From positions 1 to 13,585 of the forward strand of contig CAYYZY010000203.1 in the NCBI GenBank assembly GCA_964475955.1: a DNA stretch of 13,585 bases. The letters are read 5' to 3'. The DNA is from DATKZH01 sp964475955 (lineage in GTDB: Bacteria; Planctomycetota; Planctomycetia; Pirellulales; Thermoguttaceae). The first letter of the stretch is position 1; every line of letters begins with the position of its first letter. Both the position numbers and the translations under genes were made by a program. Positions 13,288-13,585 of the stretch are shown in pieces. Under the pieces are notes generated by a model that saw nothing but the letters and a program-made list of their open reading frames with translations, was not told where the DNA came from and searched no databases.

Positions 13288-13499
13288 TCGGATCGCCGCG
13301 TCCGATTCCACCTCGCCGGAGGGTCCTTGTGGGCTTCTCGAAGTTCACTGAGCCCAAGACTGCATGAGCCGTTCGGGTCAAGGATCGCAAGGCGCAGCAA
13401 GGGATATTCCAGGCGGTCTTCCCGCGCTCCAACACCAGCTTCTCAGCCCGGTTGCGGAGAATAGCCGCCGGGCATTGACCGCCGCGCACCGCGCTCTCT

Positions 13500-13585
13500 C
13501 TATTTCAGTTCCCCCGCCATTTCCAGGAGGGCGTCGACGATCTTGACCGAGGCCTGCTCTTCCACTTTGCAGGTGCCCAGCCAGG
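13500..13585 (-). CDS. C-terminal end of a second ceramidase-like protein (5' partial)
   Basis: On the minus strand the window ends inside a frame whose last 27 codons read WLGTCKVEEQASVKIV then DALLEMAGELK and stop at TAG (complement of 13500-13502). The end of the ceramidase-like protein at 11160-12616 reads WMGTNRVQKDASVILT then DNLLEMLNELHKAG, so the two tails align along their length without gaps. The gene continues beyond the right edge. It shares the strand and family of the broken gene 0.9 kb away, indicating tandem paralogues or a duplicated locus. The short visible part limits certainty. Confidence 0.6.
   Translation of the reverse strand, partial: WLGTCKVEEQASVKIVDALLEMAGELK

Noticed and set aside
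13368..13478. Short plus-strand frame reading VKDRKAQQGIFQAVFPRS
   Set aside because: It looks slightly protein-like, but is about 36 codons, lacks a start and has no recognisable family. It may be part of a decayed gene after 13287; too weak to annotate.
1..13585. CRISPR array, tRNA or rRNA genes, integrase/att sites, intact insertion sequence, toxin-antitoxin or defence system
   Set aside because: No regularly spaced direct repeats, tRNA-like cloverleaf, transposase, recombinase or nuclease motif was seen. The repeats present are inverted and scattered.

Overview
Organism. The window is GC-rich chromosomal DNA that looks like a planctomycete, probably Pirellulales-like. This is inferred from gene content and was not checked by a search. 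It has a solitary dnaA with an unusual DNA-binding motif, and several secreted hydrolases typical of planctomycetes: a ceramidase-like protein, a C45/penicillin-acylase-like Ntn hydrolase and a D-aminoacylase. Its gene gaps hold many small palindromic repeats. No rRNA, tRNA, CRISPR array, prophage or intact transposase was seen. Layout. (1) 1-335: the C-terminal end of an unidentified acidic protein. (2) 336-2425: a roughly 600-bp upstream region with a good sigma70-type promoter, then dnaA. (3) 2436-2493: a perfect 23-bp inverted repeat between convergent genes. (4) 2524-4944, minus strand: a two-gene unit with a GT81-like (glucosylglycerate-synthase-like) glycosyltransferase first and an enolase-superfamily (mandelate racemase subgroup) enzyme second, behind a near-consensus promoter at 5072-5100. 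(5) 5115-5471: a small DUF4186 protein. (6) 5493-7127, minus strand: a secreted C45-family hydrolase, followed downstream by a decayed fragment resembling a glycoside hydrolase family 2 sugar-binding domain. (7) 7128-7760: a divergent region with a second copy of the 23-bp inverted repeat and another hairpin. (8) 7761-10805: a 1014-residue secreted fusion of a complete D-aminoacylase-type amidohydrolase with a BNR/sialidase-like propeller domain. (9) 10806-11159: two further palindromic repeat elements and a truncated signal-peptide gene. (10) 11160-13585: a ceramidase-like gene broken by a one-base shift in a homopolymer, a short plus-strand secreted protein that also looks frameshifted, and the last 27 codons of a second ceramidase-like gene. 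How it fits together. Apart from dnaA, the genes suggest a heterotroph that exports hydrolases for amides, N-acyl amino acids and lipids, and that processes sugar acids or compatible solutes inside the cell. Only the glycosyltransferase/enolase pair is likely to be co-transcribed. The 10.8-13.6 kb part shows signs of gene decay or of sequence error. The most notable points are the amidohydrolase-propeller fusion, the shared design of the palindromic repeats, and the two single-base frameshifts.
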